A DNA stretch of 64,000 bases from positions 1 through 64,000 of the forward strand of contig JACQEZ010000003.1 of assembly GCA_016200325.1 (NCBI GenBank). Direction: 5' to 3'. Below are positions 9,309 through 17,645 of this stretch, piece after piece (position 1 is the stretch's first letter; the number at the start of each line of letters is the position of its first letter). The position numbers were made by a program, and so were the translations under genes. The notes below the pieces were generated by a model, which was given only the letters and a program-made list of their open reading frames with translations, did no database searches and was not told the origin of the DNA. The DNA comes from Candidatus Manganitrophaceae bacterium (GTDB lineage Bacteria > Nitrospirota > Nitrospiria > SBBL01 > Manganitrophaceae).

Positions 9309-9656
9309 TCAACCTTGAGATTGAGCGCCGTTGGACGATCCCGCCTTGGCGAGCAGGTTGGTCGCCTCGTTAAAATGTCTGTTCGCCGCCTCTTTTTTCC
9401 CTTCTGCAGCAAGGGTCATTGCCAGGTTGATATGCACTTCCGGAAGGGTCGGATCGGCCTCTTCCGCCATCTGAAACTGTTTGGCCGCCTCCCCGAGATG
9501 GTCATTCATCAAGGCGGTGACCCCGGCGTCAAAGTGGTTCTTCACATCGGTGTTTGTAATCTCTTCCGGCGCCACCGGCTGAATATGGTTTGCGAAAGCG
9601 GGTGCTGCGCCGAGCATGAGTAAGAGTGCAGCAAAAAGTCCGATCAATTTTTTCAT
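9309..9656 (-). CDS. Small periplasmic TPR-like protein
   Basis: 115 residues. The ATG at 9656 is preceded by AAAGGAGGAGTCA, an excellent ribosome site. A Sec signal peptide ends at AFA near residue 22. The mature part has a pair of TPR-type helices (HFDAGVTALMNDHLGEAAKQ, then AEEADPTLPEVHINLAMTLA and a third helix AANRHFNEATNLL). TPRs mediate protein-protein contacts. A close paralogue lies at 13613-13957 with the same length, the same 'HIQPV' segment after the signal peptide and the same helix order. A small basic gene follows directly. Confidence 0.85.
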   Translation of the reverse strand: MKKLIGLFAALLLMLGAAPAFANHIQPVAPEEITNTDVKNHFDAGVTALMNDHLGEAAKQFQMAEEADPTLPEVHINLAMTLAAEGKKEAANRHFNEATNLLAKAGSSNGAQSQG

Positions 9657-9894
9657 TGACTCCTCCTTTGTGGTGTTTCATTCTTTTATTCTAGGTCTCT
9701 TGCGGTTGGGACGCAATTAACCCCGCCGGGCTAGTCCGCTTTTCAGGCGTGTCAAAAGAGCCGGTGACACACCGGTGGAAGAGCCTGGGTTAAGACAGGG
9801 AGGGATGGGAAGATCGCGGTATGAGCGGCCTGTCGCAGGCCTCGGGGTCGATCACAGCAACCGCGCAAGTGGATCTCGTCTCCCTGCCGCCGCG

Positions 9895-9924
9895 TTTACA
9901 AAATACGCAAAAATATTGTAGAGT
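9895..9924 (+). promoter_or_regulatory. Candidate sigma-70 promoter of cysK
   Basis: TTTACA (9895-9900), an 18-base spacer and TAGAGT (9919-9924) lie 57 bases before the cysteine synthase ATG. It is a moderate match to the consensus, and no other promoter is evident there. Confidence 0.4.
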
Positions 9925-9981
9925 GTCCCTCGGTGGAGAGATCAGATCAGCATGCCTTGCACATCTTGAGAGAGGGACGAA

Positions 9982-10995
9982 ATGGACATTTGTGAAAACC
10001 TGCTCGACCTGATCGGCCGGACGCCGCTCATTCGACTGAAGGGGCCGTCCGAGGCGACGGGGTGCACCATTTTGGGGAAGGCGGAGTTTCTCAATCCGGG
10101 CGGATCGATCAAAGATCGGACCGCGTTGGGGATCGTTCGCGACGCGGAGAAGCGGGGTCTTTTGAAAAAAGGGGGAACGATCGTCGAAGGAACCGCCGGA
10201 AATACCGGGATCGGCCTGGCGATGATCGGACGGGTCTTGGGGTATCGGACCCTGATCGTCATTCCGGAGACGCAGAGCACCGAAAAGTTCGAGACGCTGC
10301 GGACCTACGGCGCCGAGCTGAAATTGGTCCCCGAGGCCCCCTATTCGACCCCGCGCCATTTTGTCCGGATCGCCGAGCGGCTGACTCAAGAGATGAATGC
10401 GGCATCACCCGGCTCCGCGTTCTGGGCAAGGCAATTCGACAACATCGCCAACCGCGACTTCCATGCCGCCACGACCGGCGTGGAGATCTGGGAGGAGACG
10501 CGGGGAAAGGTCGATGGGTTCAACTGCGCCGTCGGGACCGGAGGCACGTTGGCGGGGGTCGGGAAGGCGCTGAAAGCGCGGAACCCGAATGTCGTCATCG
10601 CCCTCTCCGATCCGATGGGGGCGGCCCTCTATCATTATTACAAGCAGGGCGAATTGAAATCGGAGGGGGATTCGATCGCCGAGGGGGTCGGGCAGAGCCG
10701 GGTCACCGAAAACCTGGTCGGCGCGCCGATCGACGAGGCCTACCAAATTCCCGACACCGAAGCGCTCCCCTATATTTTCGATCTGCTCCGGGACGAAGGG
10801 CTTTGTGTCGGCGGCTCGTCGGGGATCAACGTCGCCGGCGCTGTCCGACTCGCCCGCCAGCTGGGACCGGGGCATACGATTGTGACGATTCTGGCCGACG
10901 GCGGGATGCGTTATCAGCGGCGGCTCTTCAACCCGGCCTTCTTGCGGGAGCAGAAACTGCCGGTGCCGGCGTGGCTCGAATCGCCTTTGCCTTAA
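9982..10995 (+). CDS. cysK: Cysteine synthase (O-acetylserine sulfhydrylase), PLP-dependent
   Basis: 337 residues, ATG with GAGGG five bases upstream. It makes L-cysteine from O-acetylserine and sulfide in the cytoplasm. The fold-type II PLP features are clear: the Schiff-base lysine is Lys44 in NPGGSIKDRTA, the substrate loop is EGTAGNTGIGLA (residues about 69-80), and GTGGTLAG binds the PLP phosphate. The 'EGTAGNTG' variant and a C-terminal extension ending RRLFNPAFL fit a distinct CysK subgroup also seen in fungi and alphaproteobacteria. The start IGRTPLIRL is typical. It is monocistronic as far as can be seen; two VOC genes follow after about 230 bp. Confidence 0.92.
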   Translation: MDICENLLDLIGRTPLIRLKGPSEATGCTILGKAEFLNPGGSIKDRTALGIVRDAEKRGLLKKGGTIVEGTAGNTGIGLAMIGRVLGYRTLIVIPETQSTEKFETLRTYGAELKLVPEAPYSTPRHFVRIAERLTQEMNAASPGSAFWARQFDNIANRDFHAATTGVEIWEETRGKVDGFNCAVGTGGTLAGVGKALKARNPNVVIALSDPMGAALYHYYKQGELKSEGDSIAEGVGQSRVTENLVGAPIDEAYQIPDTEALPYIFDLLRDEGLCVGGSSGINVAGAVRLARQLGPGHTIVTILADGGMRYQRRLFNPAFLREQKLPVPAWLESPLP

Positions 10996-11223
10996 GCTCC
11001 CTTCCTGGGTGGCGAACCGGAGAAGCAGAAAATTCGGGAGCTCCTTGCCGCCTGGATGCGCGCCCCGTTAGCCGGGGATATCGAGCAGGTTCTCCATCTC
11101 CCGATGAAGGAGGTTGTCTTCCTCCTTCCCGTCGGTCTCGATGCGCGGCCGGGATCCGTCTGTCGCCGCCGCGAATCTCGGGGGTGCGGCGCCCTCCTGT
11201 TTCATTCGCCTCTGTCGGAGAAG

Positions 11224-11613
11224 ATGCAGAATAGGCCGACCACATTTATAAAGGCGCGTTTCGTGATCGCAGTGCCAGATCTCCAGTCGTCGGCCGAGTT
11301 CTATGGCGACGTTCTCGGCTTTAACGTGCGCGAGATCGGGGATGAGGGGTGGCGCCTCTTCGAGCGAGACGACTGCGTTATCATGGCGGGCGAGTGCCCG
11401 GACGCCATCCCTCCGGCGGAGCTCGGCGATCACGCTTACTTTGCGTACATCGTGGTCAGCGGCATCGAGGCGTTCTACCGCTCGGTCCAAGCCAAGAATG
11501 CCGACATCATCAAGCGTCTGTGCGATGAGCCTTGGGGAATGCAGGAGTTCGGGATCAGGACCATCGATGGCCATCGGATGATGTTTGGCGCTCCAAATGA
11601 CCACGATAGATAG
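11224..11613 (+). CDS. VOC (glyoxalase/bleomycin-resistance) family protein
   Basis: 129 residues. I choose the ATG at 11224 (GGAG upstream) because the frame before it is unlike a VOC N-terminus. The beta-alpha-beta-beta-beta unit is visible: FVIAVPDLQSSAEFYGDVLG FNV..., then a second module from DHAYFAYIVVSGIEAFYRSV to RTIDGHRMMFGAP. Family members bind a divalent metal and act as glyoxalases, dioxygenases or resistance proteins; the substrate here is unknown. The next VOC gene starts 52 bp downstream, so they likely form an operon. Confidence 0.83.
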   Translation: MQNRPTTFIKARFVIAVPDLQSSAEFYGDVLGFNVREIGDEGWRLFERDDCVIMAGECPDAIPPAELGDHAYFAYIVVSGIEAFYRSVQAKNADIIKRLCDEPWGMQEFGIRTIDGHRMMFGAPNDHDR

Positions 11614-11665
11614 AAGGCGGGCTCGCGCCTCCAACGACCTCCAAAGGAAAGGAGAAAACATAGCG

Positions 11666-12067
11666 ATGAAAATTTTCGTAAATCTGCCGGTTAAAGATCT
11701 CAAGAAGTCGATCGACTTCTTCGCGAAGCTCGGTTTTACGTTTAATCCCCAATTCACCGACGAGACGGCCACCTGCATGATCGTCTCCCCGGAGAACTAT
11801 GTCATGCTGCTGATCGAGCCGAAGTTTAAGAGCTTTACCCCCAAGCCGATTTGCGATGCGACGAAGAGCACCGAAGTGCTGATCGCGCTGTCATTGGAGA
11901 ACCGGCAACAAGTCGACGACATGGTTCGCAAGGCGGTCGCCGCGGGCGGAACCACCTACAGCGAACCACAAGACCACGGCATTATGTATGCGCATGGGTT
12001 TCAAGATTTGGATGGACACATCTGGGAGGTGTTCTTCATGGAGCCGAGCGCGATCAAGCAAGGCTAG
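11666..12067 (+). CDS. VOC family protein (glyoxalase-like)
   Basis: 133 residues from the ATG at 11666, preceded by AAAGGAGAAAACATAGCG. It begins MKIFVNLPVKDLKKSIDFFA, typical of PhnB/bleomycin-resistance-like VOC proteins, and ends with the second-module signature YAHGFQDLDGHIWEVFFMEP, where His and Glu would be metal ligands. It follows another VOC gene on the same strand. The substrate is not predictable from sequence. It is cytosolic. Confidence 0.88.
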   Translation: MKIFVNLPVKDLKKSIDFFAKLGFTFNPQFTDETATCMIVSPENYVMLLIEPKFKSFTPKPICDATKSTEVLIALSLENRQQVDDMVRKAVAAGGTTYSEPQDHGIMYAHGFQDLDGHIWEVFFMEPSAIKQG

Positions 12068-12515
12068 GGATCTAATTTCGATAGACAAGTAGGGACACGA
12101 TCGATAAAGTATGTAAAATTCCGATGAGGAATCCCCCCTCAGTATTTTAATTTGTCGCGAGACAAGGGGCTGCATGATGAAGCGGCGTCATGATATTGTC
12201 CATCAGGCTGATCGAAGAAGAATCGGCCCAACCTAACCAGTATCCGGCACAAGCAATAAGACAAGATCAGGTTATTCGATGGAAAAAGGCATTAAAGCAC
12301 TTTGCTGAAACTGGAAATACTGGCGCTCAGACAGGACCTCATAATCAGTCTATGATGCGCGAGCGCAGGTCAATGTATAGTCGTAATTTATTGATTGGTG
12401 GCGAACATTGGAGACAGCCCCAGTTTCTATATAGACGCAGGTGGTTTCTCCTTGCTACGATAGACCCTCCGAGACATTTTTCCCGCTCGGCCGAAGCGGC
12501 AATAAAGGAGATACC
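12068..12515. other. Gene-free stretch
   Basis: About 450 bases, lower in GC than the surroundings. An open frame at 12190-12534 (+) has no ribosome site and no protein-like pattern. The last 40 bases hold the AAAGGAG ribosome site of the ATT-start gene downstream. Confidence 0.45.
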
Positions 12516-12983
12516 ATTCGTACCGCATTTCTGAGCCTCGTCCTGTTCGTCCTCTTGCCGATTATTGCTTGGGGTGAAGAAAGCGCCGCCGACGAACCGA
12601 CGTTTGGGCCCTGCGTAGTCAAATATTCGGAACCGGTCATCACGCTCACGTCCGCTGTCAATGCAACCTTCTCGGCTCCCATCAGCGACGTGACCTTTAC
12701 CAACATCACCTTCAACGGCGTCCCAGCCGACTTACGGGCATTGACCGCCCTCTCATCCAACGTCCAGGTTGTAGACGACACGCTTCAATGCAAAGTGCCG
12801 TGCGGCTTCTCCACCGACGAGGGTAGGTATGAGATGACGGTCCTCGCCCCCGGTTACCAACCGTCGATCCTCTCCTTTACCGCGAAGTACAGCTCATTTG
12901 TGGGCGGATGCCCGGCGACCTTTAGTGGGACCCAGCGTGTCTCGGTCACACTTCAGCCCCAAGCTTCATCGTTAAACCGCTAG
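12516..12983 (+). CDS. Secreted protein with apparent ATT start codon
   Basis: 155 residues if translation starts at ATT 12516. AAAGGAG lies five bases upstream, and the frame then begins I/M-RTAFLSLVLFVLLPIIAWG, a textbook Sec signal peptide. The only other in-frame start (GTG at 12441) would put 25 unrelated residues before the signal. The mature part (EESAADEPTFGPCVVKYSEP and onward) is a beta-rich domain with four cysteines, including a CKVPCGFSTDEGRYEM segment. No family is recognised. ATT starts are rare (infC is the classic case), so either a non-standard start or a mutated ATG is implied. The next gene is 11 bp downstream with its own AGGAGG, indicating an operon. Confidence 0.72.
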   Translation: MRTAFLSLVLFVLLPIIAWGEESAADEPTFGPCVVKYSEPVITLTSAVNATFSAPISDVTFTNITFNGVPADLRALTALSSNVQVVDDTLQCKVPCGFSTDEGRYEMTVLAPGYQPSILSFTAKYSSFVGGCPATFSGTQRVSVTLQPQASSLNR

Positions 12984-12994
12984 GAGGTGGCCCC

Positions 12995-13252
12995 ATGTTC
13001 GCTTCCGTCAGTGCTCAGGCCGGACTCGACAAACTGCTCCAACGCGGCATTGTGTTCTCTGTCCTCTGGCTTGCCGGGTTTGGGTCTGTGTATGCTTTCT
13101 GGTGCGGCCTCAAGGCGCGGCGTCTTGTCAGAGAATCGGGGGGCGTCCTGTCCGGGGGAGCTCGTATCTGGTGGTGTCTGATACTGGGAGCCGTCGGAAT
13201 GTTATTTTGGTTTCCAATTATTTTTATCGCCGTGATGAATAATATCCGATAA
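12995..13252 (+). CDS. Small two-helix membrane protein
   Basis: 85 residues, ATG preceded by AGGAGGTGGCCCC. Two transmembrane helices are evident (about 19-38, IVFSVLWLAGFGSVYAFWCG, and about 59-82, WWCLILGAVGMLFWFPIIFI), separated by a basic loop LKARRLVRESGG. No family is recognised. It starts 11 bp after the secreted protein gene and is probably co-expressed with it. Confidence 0.75.
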   Translation: MFASVSAQAGLDKLLQRGIVFSVLWLAGFGSVYAFWCGLKARRLVRESGGVLSGGARIWWCLILGAVGMLFWFPIIFIAVMNNIR

Positions 13253-13612
13253 ATGGATTCACAGAAGAGGAGAAAAAGAGGTCGGATGCTCTCCCCCTTG
13301 CCAACCGCCTTCAATCTGTTCTAGAAAAACCAGAAAGGCATTTCACGGAAAGAGTGTTCGAAGGCGATCGGGAAGTGGACCAACCTCAGATGAACATTCT
13401 TATGGAGCGCGGCGGTTCCTGGGAAAAGTGTTTCCATCTTTTCTCCTCTCGATCAGAGGGGTGGGGAAAGCGCCGCTCGATATGAGCGATCGGCGAGTAC
13501 AACGGTCTCTCGAATACGGCGCGCTCTCCCGCCCTGAAACCGGCGTCTCCTTCTCCGCTGAATCAATTGACCTGCGCGCGAAAAAGAATCGGCTCTCACT
13601 GCATGAAAGCGC
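13253..13612. other. Gene-free stretch
   Basis: About 360 bases between the small membrane protein and the convergent TPR gene. I see no ribosome site, RNA or terminator that I can support. Confidence 0.4.
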
Positions 13613-13957
13613 TCACCCTTTCGGCGGTGTGCCGGTGGACGCCGCCTGAGCGATCAAATTGGCCGCTTGATCAAACTCATTTTTCGCTTGGAACTTTTGC
13701 CCCTGCGCCGCCAAGGCGAGCGCCGTGTCGACATGAAATTCCGGAACATTCGGATCGAATTTCTCCGCCGCTTGGAAGTATATGACCGCGGCACTGAAAT
13801 TGTCTTTCTTCAATTCCTTCACCCCCTGATCAAATTGTTTCTTTGCTTTTTTGTTTTTGATATGTTTCGGTTCGACCGGCTGAATATGGTCGGCGAACGC
13901 GGTGGCCGTCCCCAGCGCCAGAAAAAGCGCCGTCACGATTCCAATCCATTTTTTCAT
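13613..13957 (-). CDS. Small periplasmic TPR-like protein (paralogue)
   Basis: 114 residues with ATG at 13957 and AGGAGG seven bases upstream. The signal peptide (MKKWIGIVTALFLALGTATA, cut near AFA) is followed by DHIQPVEPKHIKNKKAKKQF and two to three TPR-type helices (FSAAVIYFQAAEKFDPNVPE, TALALAAQGQKFQAKNEFDQ). It is a clear paralogue of the protein at 9309-9656. It is more Lys-rich than that copy, so the two may have different partners. It appears monocistronic. Confidence 0.85.
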   Translation of the reverse strand: MKKWIGIVTALFLALGTATAFADHIQPVEPKHIKNKKAKKQFDQGVKELKKDNFSAAVIYFQAAEKFDPNVPEFHVDTALALAAQGQKFQAKNEFDQAANLIAQAASTGTPPKG

Positions 13958-14112
13958 GGTTTCCTCCTGATGGTGATGTCGTCCATTGGCTCACCATTAT
14001 TTTAGGTTTTCCAGGGTCGGCGAGCAATTCACTCTGGTGGGCTAATCCTTATCAGCAGGTTTTTCTGGAACCGATTCTCATCTGGAGAGAAAATGATGAC
14101 GAACGGCTTGGG

Positions 14113-14161
14113 CTGGATGGAAGGGTCGGGCTTGCCCTGGATGGATAGGGTCGGGCTTGCC
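14113..14161 (+). repeat. Imperfect tandem direct repeat, 2 x 24/25 bp
   Basis: CTGGATGGAAGGGTCGGGCT TGCC (14113-14136) is followed directly by a second copy with one extra base (14137-14161). It lies just upstream of the IS3 transposase remnant and may mark an old insertion or slippage event. Confidence 0.7.
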
Positions 14162-14204
14162 AATGATGGGTATGCCCAGAGTGGATGACAACGAGCCGAC
14201 GAAA

Positions 14205-14460
14205 GGGGCTGCCTTTATATCGAGCTTTAAGAACCCATAGGTTCCAAATCAGCATGGCTTGAAGAGGCAATCCCTATGACAATGCCGTCGCAGAAAGTTT
14301 TATGAAAAACCTGAAAAACCGAAGAGGTTTATCTTGAGAAGTACGGACTCTGGAAGATGTACGGAGTCGGCTCCCATATTTTATCGACCAGGTGTACAAT
14401 CGCAAACGGCTGCACTCAGCCCTGGGCGACCGACCACCTGAGGAATTTGAAGCGCTCTGA
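14205..14460 (+). pseudogene. IS3-family transposase (OrfB) C-terminal remnant
   Basis: A degraded end of an IS3-type DDE transposase. In shifting frames one reads RGNPYDNAVAESFMKNLK (14263 onward), then EVYLEKY one frame over, then FIDQVYNRKRLHSALGDRPP EEFEAL and a stop at 14458-14460. An in-frame stop interrupts the usual SMSRRGNPYDN segment (IS-MA-stop-RGN). At least two frameshifts and one stop make it non-functional. The catalytic Glu region (DNAVAESF) remains readable. No inverted repeats are recognised, so the rest of the element is gone. Confidence 0.85.
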
Positions 14461-14518
14461 ACGGCCGCCCAGAAGCATCACCACCCTGCCGGAGCACTCT
14501 AACCTAAACCGTCCAAAC

Positions 14519-14970
14519 TTAAGGGTGCAGTTCAACTCTTTTTTCGTGACTGTCTATTTGAGTGGGAAGCGAGATCCCAGTTATTTGCTTATAAAGCGCT
14601 ACAGCGTAAGAATCGGTCATCCCAGACACAAAATCGGTGACCTGTAGGATTCGGATATACTTATCCTCATCAGGTCTTCCTTTTTCCTTACTCAGAAATT
14701 GTGGCGGAATGAGCCTTACTAACTTCTTGCTTTTCTCATCCTTTCCATCTTCAACTACATTGTTTACAGCCTTTATAAATTTCCGGAGAAGCCCCGCCAA
14801 TACTTCAAACCCTGGCACTTCAACTTCTAGTGCTTCCTTCGAAAAATATATTTCTTCTATAGAAATTTCTCTAATTCGGTAAGAACATCAGTGCTTGGAA
14901 TTAAGTTAGTTAACTTTCCACCTTTATGAAATACAACTTGTCTTCCTCCTTCATCTATCGTAAAATTCCT
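14519..14970 (-). pseudogene. dGTP triphosphohydrolase (dGTPase) C-terminal remnant
   Basis: The readable part, up to 14818 and slightly beyond in the same frame (IEEIYFSKEALEVEVPGFEV, LAGLLRKFIKAV), ends with LQVTDFVSGMTDSYAVALYK QITGISLP. This matches the C-terminal signature of bacterial dGTPases (HD superfamily). Upstream the coding sense continues in another frame (IDEGGRQVVFHKGGKLTNLI) with a stop between, and the catalytic HD part is absent. GC content is visibly much lower than in the neighbours, pointing to acquired DNA. It lies beside the IS3 remnant. Confidence 0.78.
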
Positions 14971-14993
14971 ACAATATTATCAGGAGGACCGAT

Positions 14994-15380
14994 ATGGGCA
15001 CAGCGACCGATGTGGTGAAGAAAGCCTACGAGGCTTTTGGCAAGGGGGATGTTCCGGCGGTTTTGAATTTGATCGCGGACGAGGTCGATTGGGAGTTCGT
15101 CGGCTCACCGGGCCTGGGGTATGCGGGCAACCGGAAAAATAAAAAGGGGGTGGCCGATTTTTTTGCGGAGGAGGCTCGGGCCAATGAGATCCACGCTTTC
15201 GAGCCGCGGGAGTTCATCGAGGCGGGCGAGCATGTCACCGTCCTCGGATGGGAGAGCGCGACGGCGCGCGACACGAAGAAGAAATTCGAGAGCCCGTGGA
15301 TCCACCTCTTCACGGTGAAGAACGGCAAGATCGTCCGCTGGCGGGGCTTCTTCAACACCGCGGCCCGCTACGGAGTGTAG
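14994..15380 (+). CDS. SnoaL-like (NTF2-fold) protein
   Basis: 128 residues, ATG after CAGGAGGACCGAT. It has the NTF2/SnoaL cone-fold pattern: N-terminal helix (DVVKKAYEAFGKGDVPAVLN), LIADEVDWEFVGSPGLGYAG, FFAEEA, then strands HVTVLGWESATARDTKKKFE and FTVKNGKIVRWRGFFNTAA. Proteins of this kind are small ketosteroid-isomerase-like enzymes or ligand binders, and the substrate is unknown. It is intact and GC-rich, unlike the decayed low-GC gene just upstream. Confidence 0.87.
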   Translation: MGTATDVVKKAYEAFGKGDVPAVLNLIADEVDWEFVGSPGLGYAGNRKNKKGVADFFAEEARANEIHAFEPREFIEAGEHVTVLGWESATARDTKKKFESPWIHLFTVKNGKIVRWRGFFNTAARYGV

Positions 15381-15394
15381 CGACGAGTTCCCCC

Positions 15395-15593
15395 ATGGAA
15401 ATGATAAACGTCCGCTCGTCCGCCATTCGACGGATCGGCTACGATCCAAGCGCGCGACGGATGAAGATCGAGTTCGAGCAGGGACATATTTACGATTTCT
15501 GCAATGTCCCGCTATGGATTCCAGGGGCTGATGAACGCCACCTCCAAGGGAGCTTATTACAACGAACAGATCCGGGACGGATACCCCTGCTAA
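15395..15593 (+). pseudogene. KTSC-domain protein, frameshifted
   Basis: The first 40 residues read MEMINVRSSAIRRIGYDPSA RRMKIEFEQGHIYDF CNVPLWI, the N-terminal part of a KTSC domain (short domain seen alone and at the end of lysyl-tRNA synthetases). At about 15519 the frame shifts by one base. In the next frame the domain continues FQGLMNATSKGAYYNEQIRD GYPC and stops at 15591-15593. A single inserted base would restore a normal 66-residue protein. It is either an inactivating mutation or an assembly error. It sits 14 bp after the SnoaL-like gene. Confidence 0.75.
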
Positions 15594-15716
15594 TTAGCGC
15601 ACGGTCAACGGGCAACGCCCTTGGAAAGTACCCTGCAATAAATCTATAATAGGGATATGGCGCGCGCCGTCGAGGAGTTTATTGCGGTGAACTGCGATAA
15701 AATCATCGACGATCTG

Positions 15717-15892
15717 AAATTCCAGGGATACCATACTTAAGACGAGCTTATGCAAGACGTCAGATTGTTACATCGGATAGAAAATACCCGGAACTTGAGC
15801 TTGCTGAAGAGGATCTCCGAACGATCTTAAAATTCGACCCCCATACGATTTTTTTACATCCGGGGAATTCCGGGGACATCATACTTAATTCC
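15717..15892 (+). repeat. Two REP-like motifs (15717-15743 and 15865-15892)
   Basis: AATTCCAGGGATACCATACT TAA and AATTCCGGGGACATCATACT TAA share 20 of 23 bases in direct orientation about 150 bp apart. The second resembles the motif 'AATTCCGGGGAC...ATACTTAATTC' that I recall from repeats tied to Y1-type (RAYT) transposases, but none is seen here. The first could also be the end of a 27-codon frame starting at 15658 (MARAVEEFIAVNCDKIIDDL), so the pairing is tentative. Confidence 0.4.
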
Positions 15893-15904
15893 TGATCTTC
15901 CCGA

Positions 15905-16127
15905 ATGGGTAGTGCTGAGTTGAAACAGATGCCAAACCATTACCACGCCGATCCGTTTCACCCCCGTGCTTACGAGGGATCGGGGTTAGGGCTGTCGATC
16001 GTTAAAAAGTTTACCGGGCTGCTCGGGGAACGGTTCAGATTTCGAGCGCCTTGGGAGCCGGAACGACCTTCAAGATCCTCCTTCCTTATGAGACACCCCT
16101 TCGAGACGAAACGCCCCTTAAGATATC
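15905..16127 (+). pseudogene. Sensor histidine kinase C-terminal remnant (HATPase)
   Basis: The sequence DPFHPRAYEGSGLGLSIVKK F contains the G2 box (GxGLGLSIV) of a histidine-kinase ATPase domain. A one-base deletion in a G run near 16025 then shifts the frame. In the other frame it continues GTVQISSALGAGTTFKILLP YETPLRDE, the normal end of the domain. The sensor, H-box and N box are missing. It is therefore a truncated and frameshifted fragment in the decayed stretch between intact small genes. Confidence 0.8.
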
Positions 16128-16194
16128 TGCGACCCGCTGATTGTAAAAGAGGAATACCGACCGGACCGATCATGAGAGCGATAAAGGAGATGAG

Positions 16195-16533
16195 ATGAAA
16201 CGATATAAGAGGGGATTTTTCCCGTGGGTGTGGGTCCTGGCCTTTTCGGCGGCTTTTGCGGGGACCGCTCAGTCGCAAAGACTCAATAACCGGGAGTCGA
16301 ACCAGGAGCGACGGATGGGAGGGGTTCAGTCCGGAACGGAGACGCTGAAAGACGAGGCGCCGCTGGACGGACAGGGACCGGCGCCGGGGGTGGAAGGGAA
16401 AGAGAAGCAGGCCCCAAAGTCGAACAGAGAGGGGAATCGAATGGGTCAGAAGATGGAGCGCGAGCGATCCGCCGCGCCTGGAGCGCTCGATAACAATTCC
16501 GTTCCGACTGATCGAAATGAAATCAGAAAGTGA
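16195..16533 (+). CDS. Small secreted hydrophilic protein
   Basis: 112 residues, ATG with AAGGAG five bases upstream. The signal peptide is MKRYKRGFFPWVWVLAFSAA (cut near AQS). The mature part is highly charged and Gln/Glu/Arg-rich: LNNRESNQERRMGGVQSGTE and onward. The 'REsNQExR...G..sG' pattern is shared with the protein at 32236-32580, so the two are distant relatives. This copy looks the more degenerate of the two, with the second half rich in Pro/Gly. Function is unknown and it is probably periplasmic. Confidence 0.7.
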   Translation: MKRYKRGFFPWVWVLAFSAAFAGTAQSQRLNNRESNQERRMGGVQSGTETLKDEAPLDGQGPAPGVEGKEKQAPKSNREGNRMGQKMERERSAAPGALDNNSVPTDRNEIRK

Positions 16534-16702
16534 TGAGGTAATAAATTGGAACGATCCTCCTTTGACGCTCTCCGCCGGAAGGCCCTCTGCTTTGCACGGG
16601 GATAAATGGGGCCTGGCGCAAAGCGGAGGCAATCGGTTTCGGTTTTATGTTTCAGCACTCTCTGAAGCGATGGAGGTGTACTTGTCCTCTCAAGAAGTAT
16701 TC

Positions 16703-17266
16703 TTAGGGTTGAACCCCGCTGCGGTCTGATTTCCGTAATACCGCTTCGTCGCCGGTCCAATCCTTCCAGAACAGCCACAGACCGTACCCGATCGATCCAA
16801 GCATTAAAATCGCCCCCAATCCGAAAATAAAACGGGCAAGAGCGGTGTCCCACTTTAACATCCCTAGGCGGTCTAATATATTATTCCAGTCATGTCCCTC
16901 GCACGGAGGTTCTTCGCATCCGAGGAGCTGGAGCTGCATCGCTCGGGCATCGCCGATGTAGGCGCTCACATCCAGGAAATTCTCTCCTACCCAAAAGAGG
17001 ACGACGGCGGCTCCGAAATAATCTTTCCGCCGGAAAAAGTGGCCGAAAACGATCGACGGCATGATCACCTGGAAGAGGGAGCCGCCGAGAATCGTTAAAA
17101 ACTCGCCTCCGATGCGAAAAAGGACATGTCCCGCTTCGTGAAAAGGAAGATCGACCAGATGGTAAAAGGTCTCAACGGTAGGAACCTGCCTGACAAGAAG
17201 AATCCAGGCATAATAGATCAGAACCAATAGAAATGCGCCCCTATAAAAGGCCCTTCCTCGATTCAA
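16703..17266 (-). CDS. Membrane metalloprotease-like protein (M50-type HExxH)
   Basis: 187 residues from a TTG start at 17266, with AGGAAG six bases upstream; no ATG is available. The first transmembrane helix (AFLLVLIYYAWILLV) is followed by DLPFHEAGHVLFRIGGEFLT, where HEAGH is the zinc-binding HExxH. Further hydrophobic helices follow (SLFQVIMPSIVFGHFF, FGAAVVLFWVGENFLDVSAY) and a last one (FIFGLGAILMLGSIGYGLWL F). The layout resembles M50/YwmB-like membrane zinc peptidases, in which the motif lies at the membrane. The substrate is unknown. It faces the decayed region on the opposite strand. Confidence 0.75.
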   Translation of the reverse strand: MNRGRAFYRGAFLLVLIYYAWILLVRQVPTVETFYHLVDLPFHEAGHVLFRIGGEFLTILGGSLFQVIMPSIVFGHFFRRKDYFGAAVVLFWVGENFLDVSAYIGDARAMQLQLLGCEEPPCEGHDWNNILDRLGMLKWDTALARFIFGLGAILMLGSIGYGLWLFWKDWTGDEAVLRKSDRSGVQP

Positions 17267-17645
17267 AAGCGTCTTCCTATCCCAGATTTAGGTTCATCTG
17301 ACTTTTTAAGAAAAGAGTAAATCAATTTTACTGATTTATATTGTAGCAGCAAAATATAATCTGAAACGGGCGGCCCTCTTCGCGCCGATTCAGCAGGTAT
17401 GCGGATTGGACTTGATGGCCATGAAAGCTGAAGATGAAAGCTGAAAACGAAAAACAATCTCGCTTCAGAATAATCTATCTAGGGATACTCCCCGTCTCTC
17501 TTGCTCCTGCTTATCGTTTAAGAAAAACGCCTTGCATTTCCTTTTGCACTCGAGTACTGTAGGGCCGAAATCGTAACTACGGATTGCTTCCCAGGTCGTA
17601 TACGAACTTGGATGAACGGTATGGTTGGACCGCCTTTCCCTTTAG
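17267..17645. other. Gene-free stretch
   Basis: About 380 bases, AT-richer than average, upstream of the TTG-start protease gene. A promoter for that gene should lie here, but I cannot point to a convincing one. Confidence 0.35.

Noticed and set aside
12190-12534. 114-codon frame before the ATT-start gene
   Set aside because: No ribosome site; overlaps the leader of a better supported gene.
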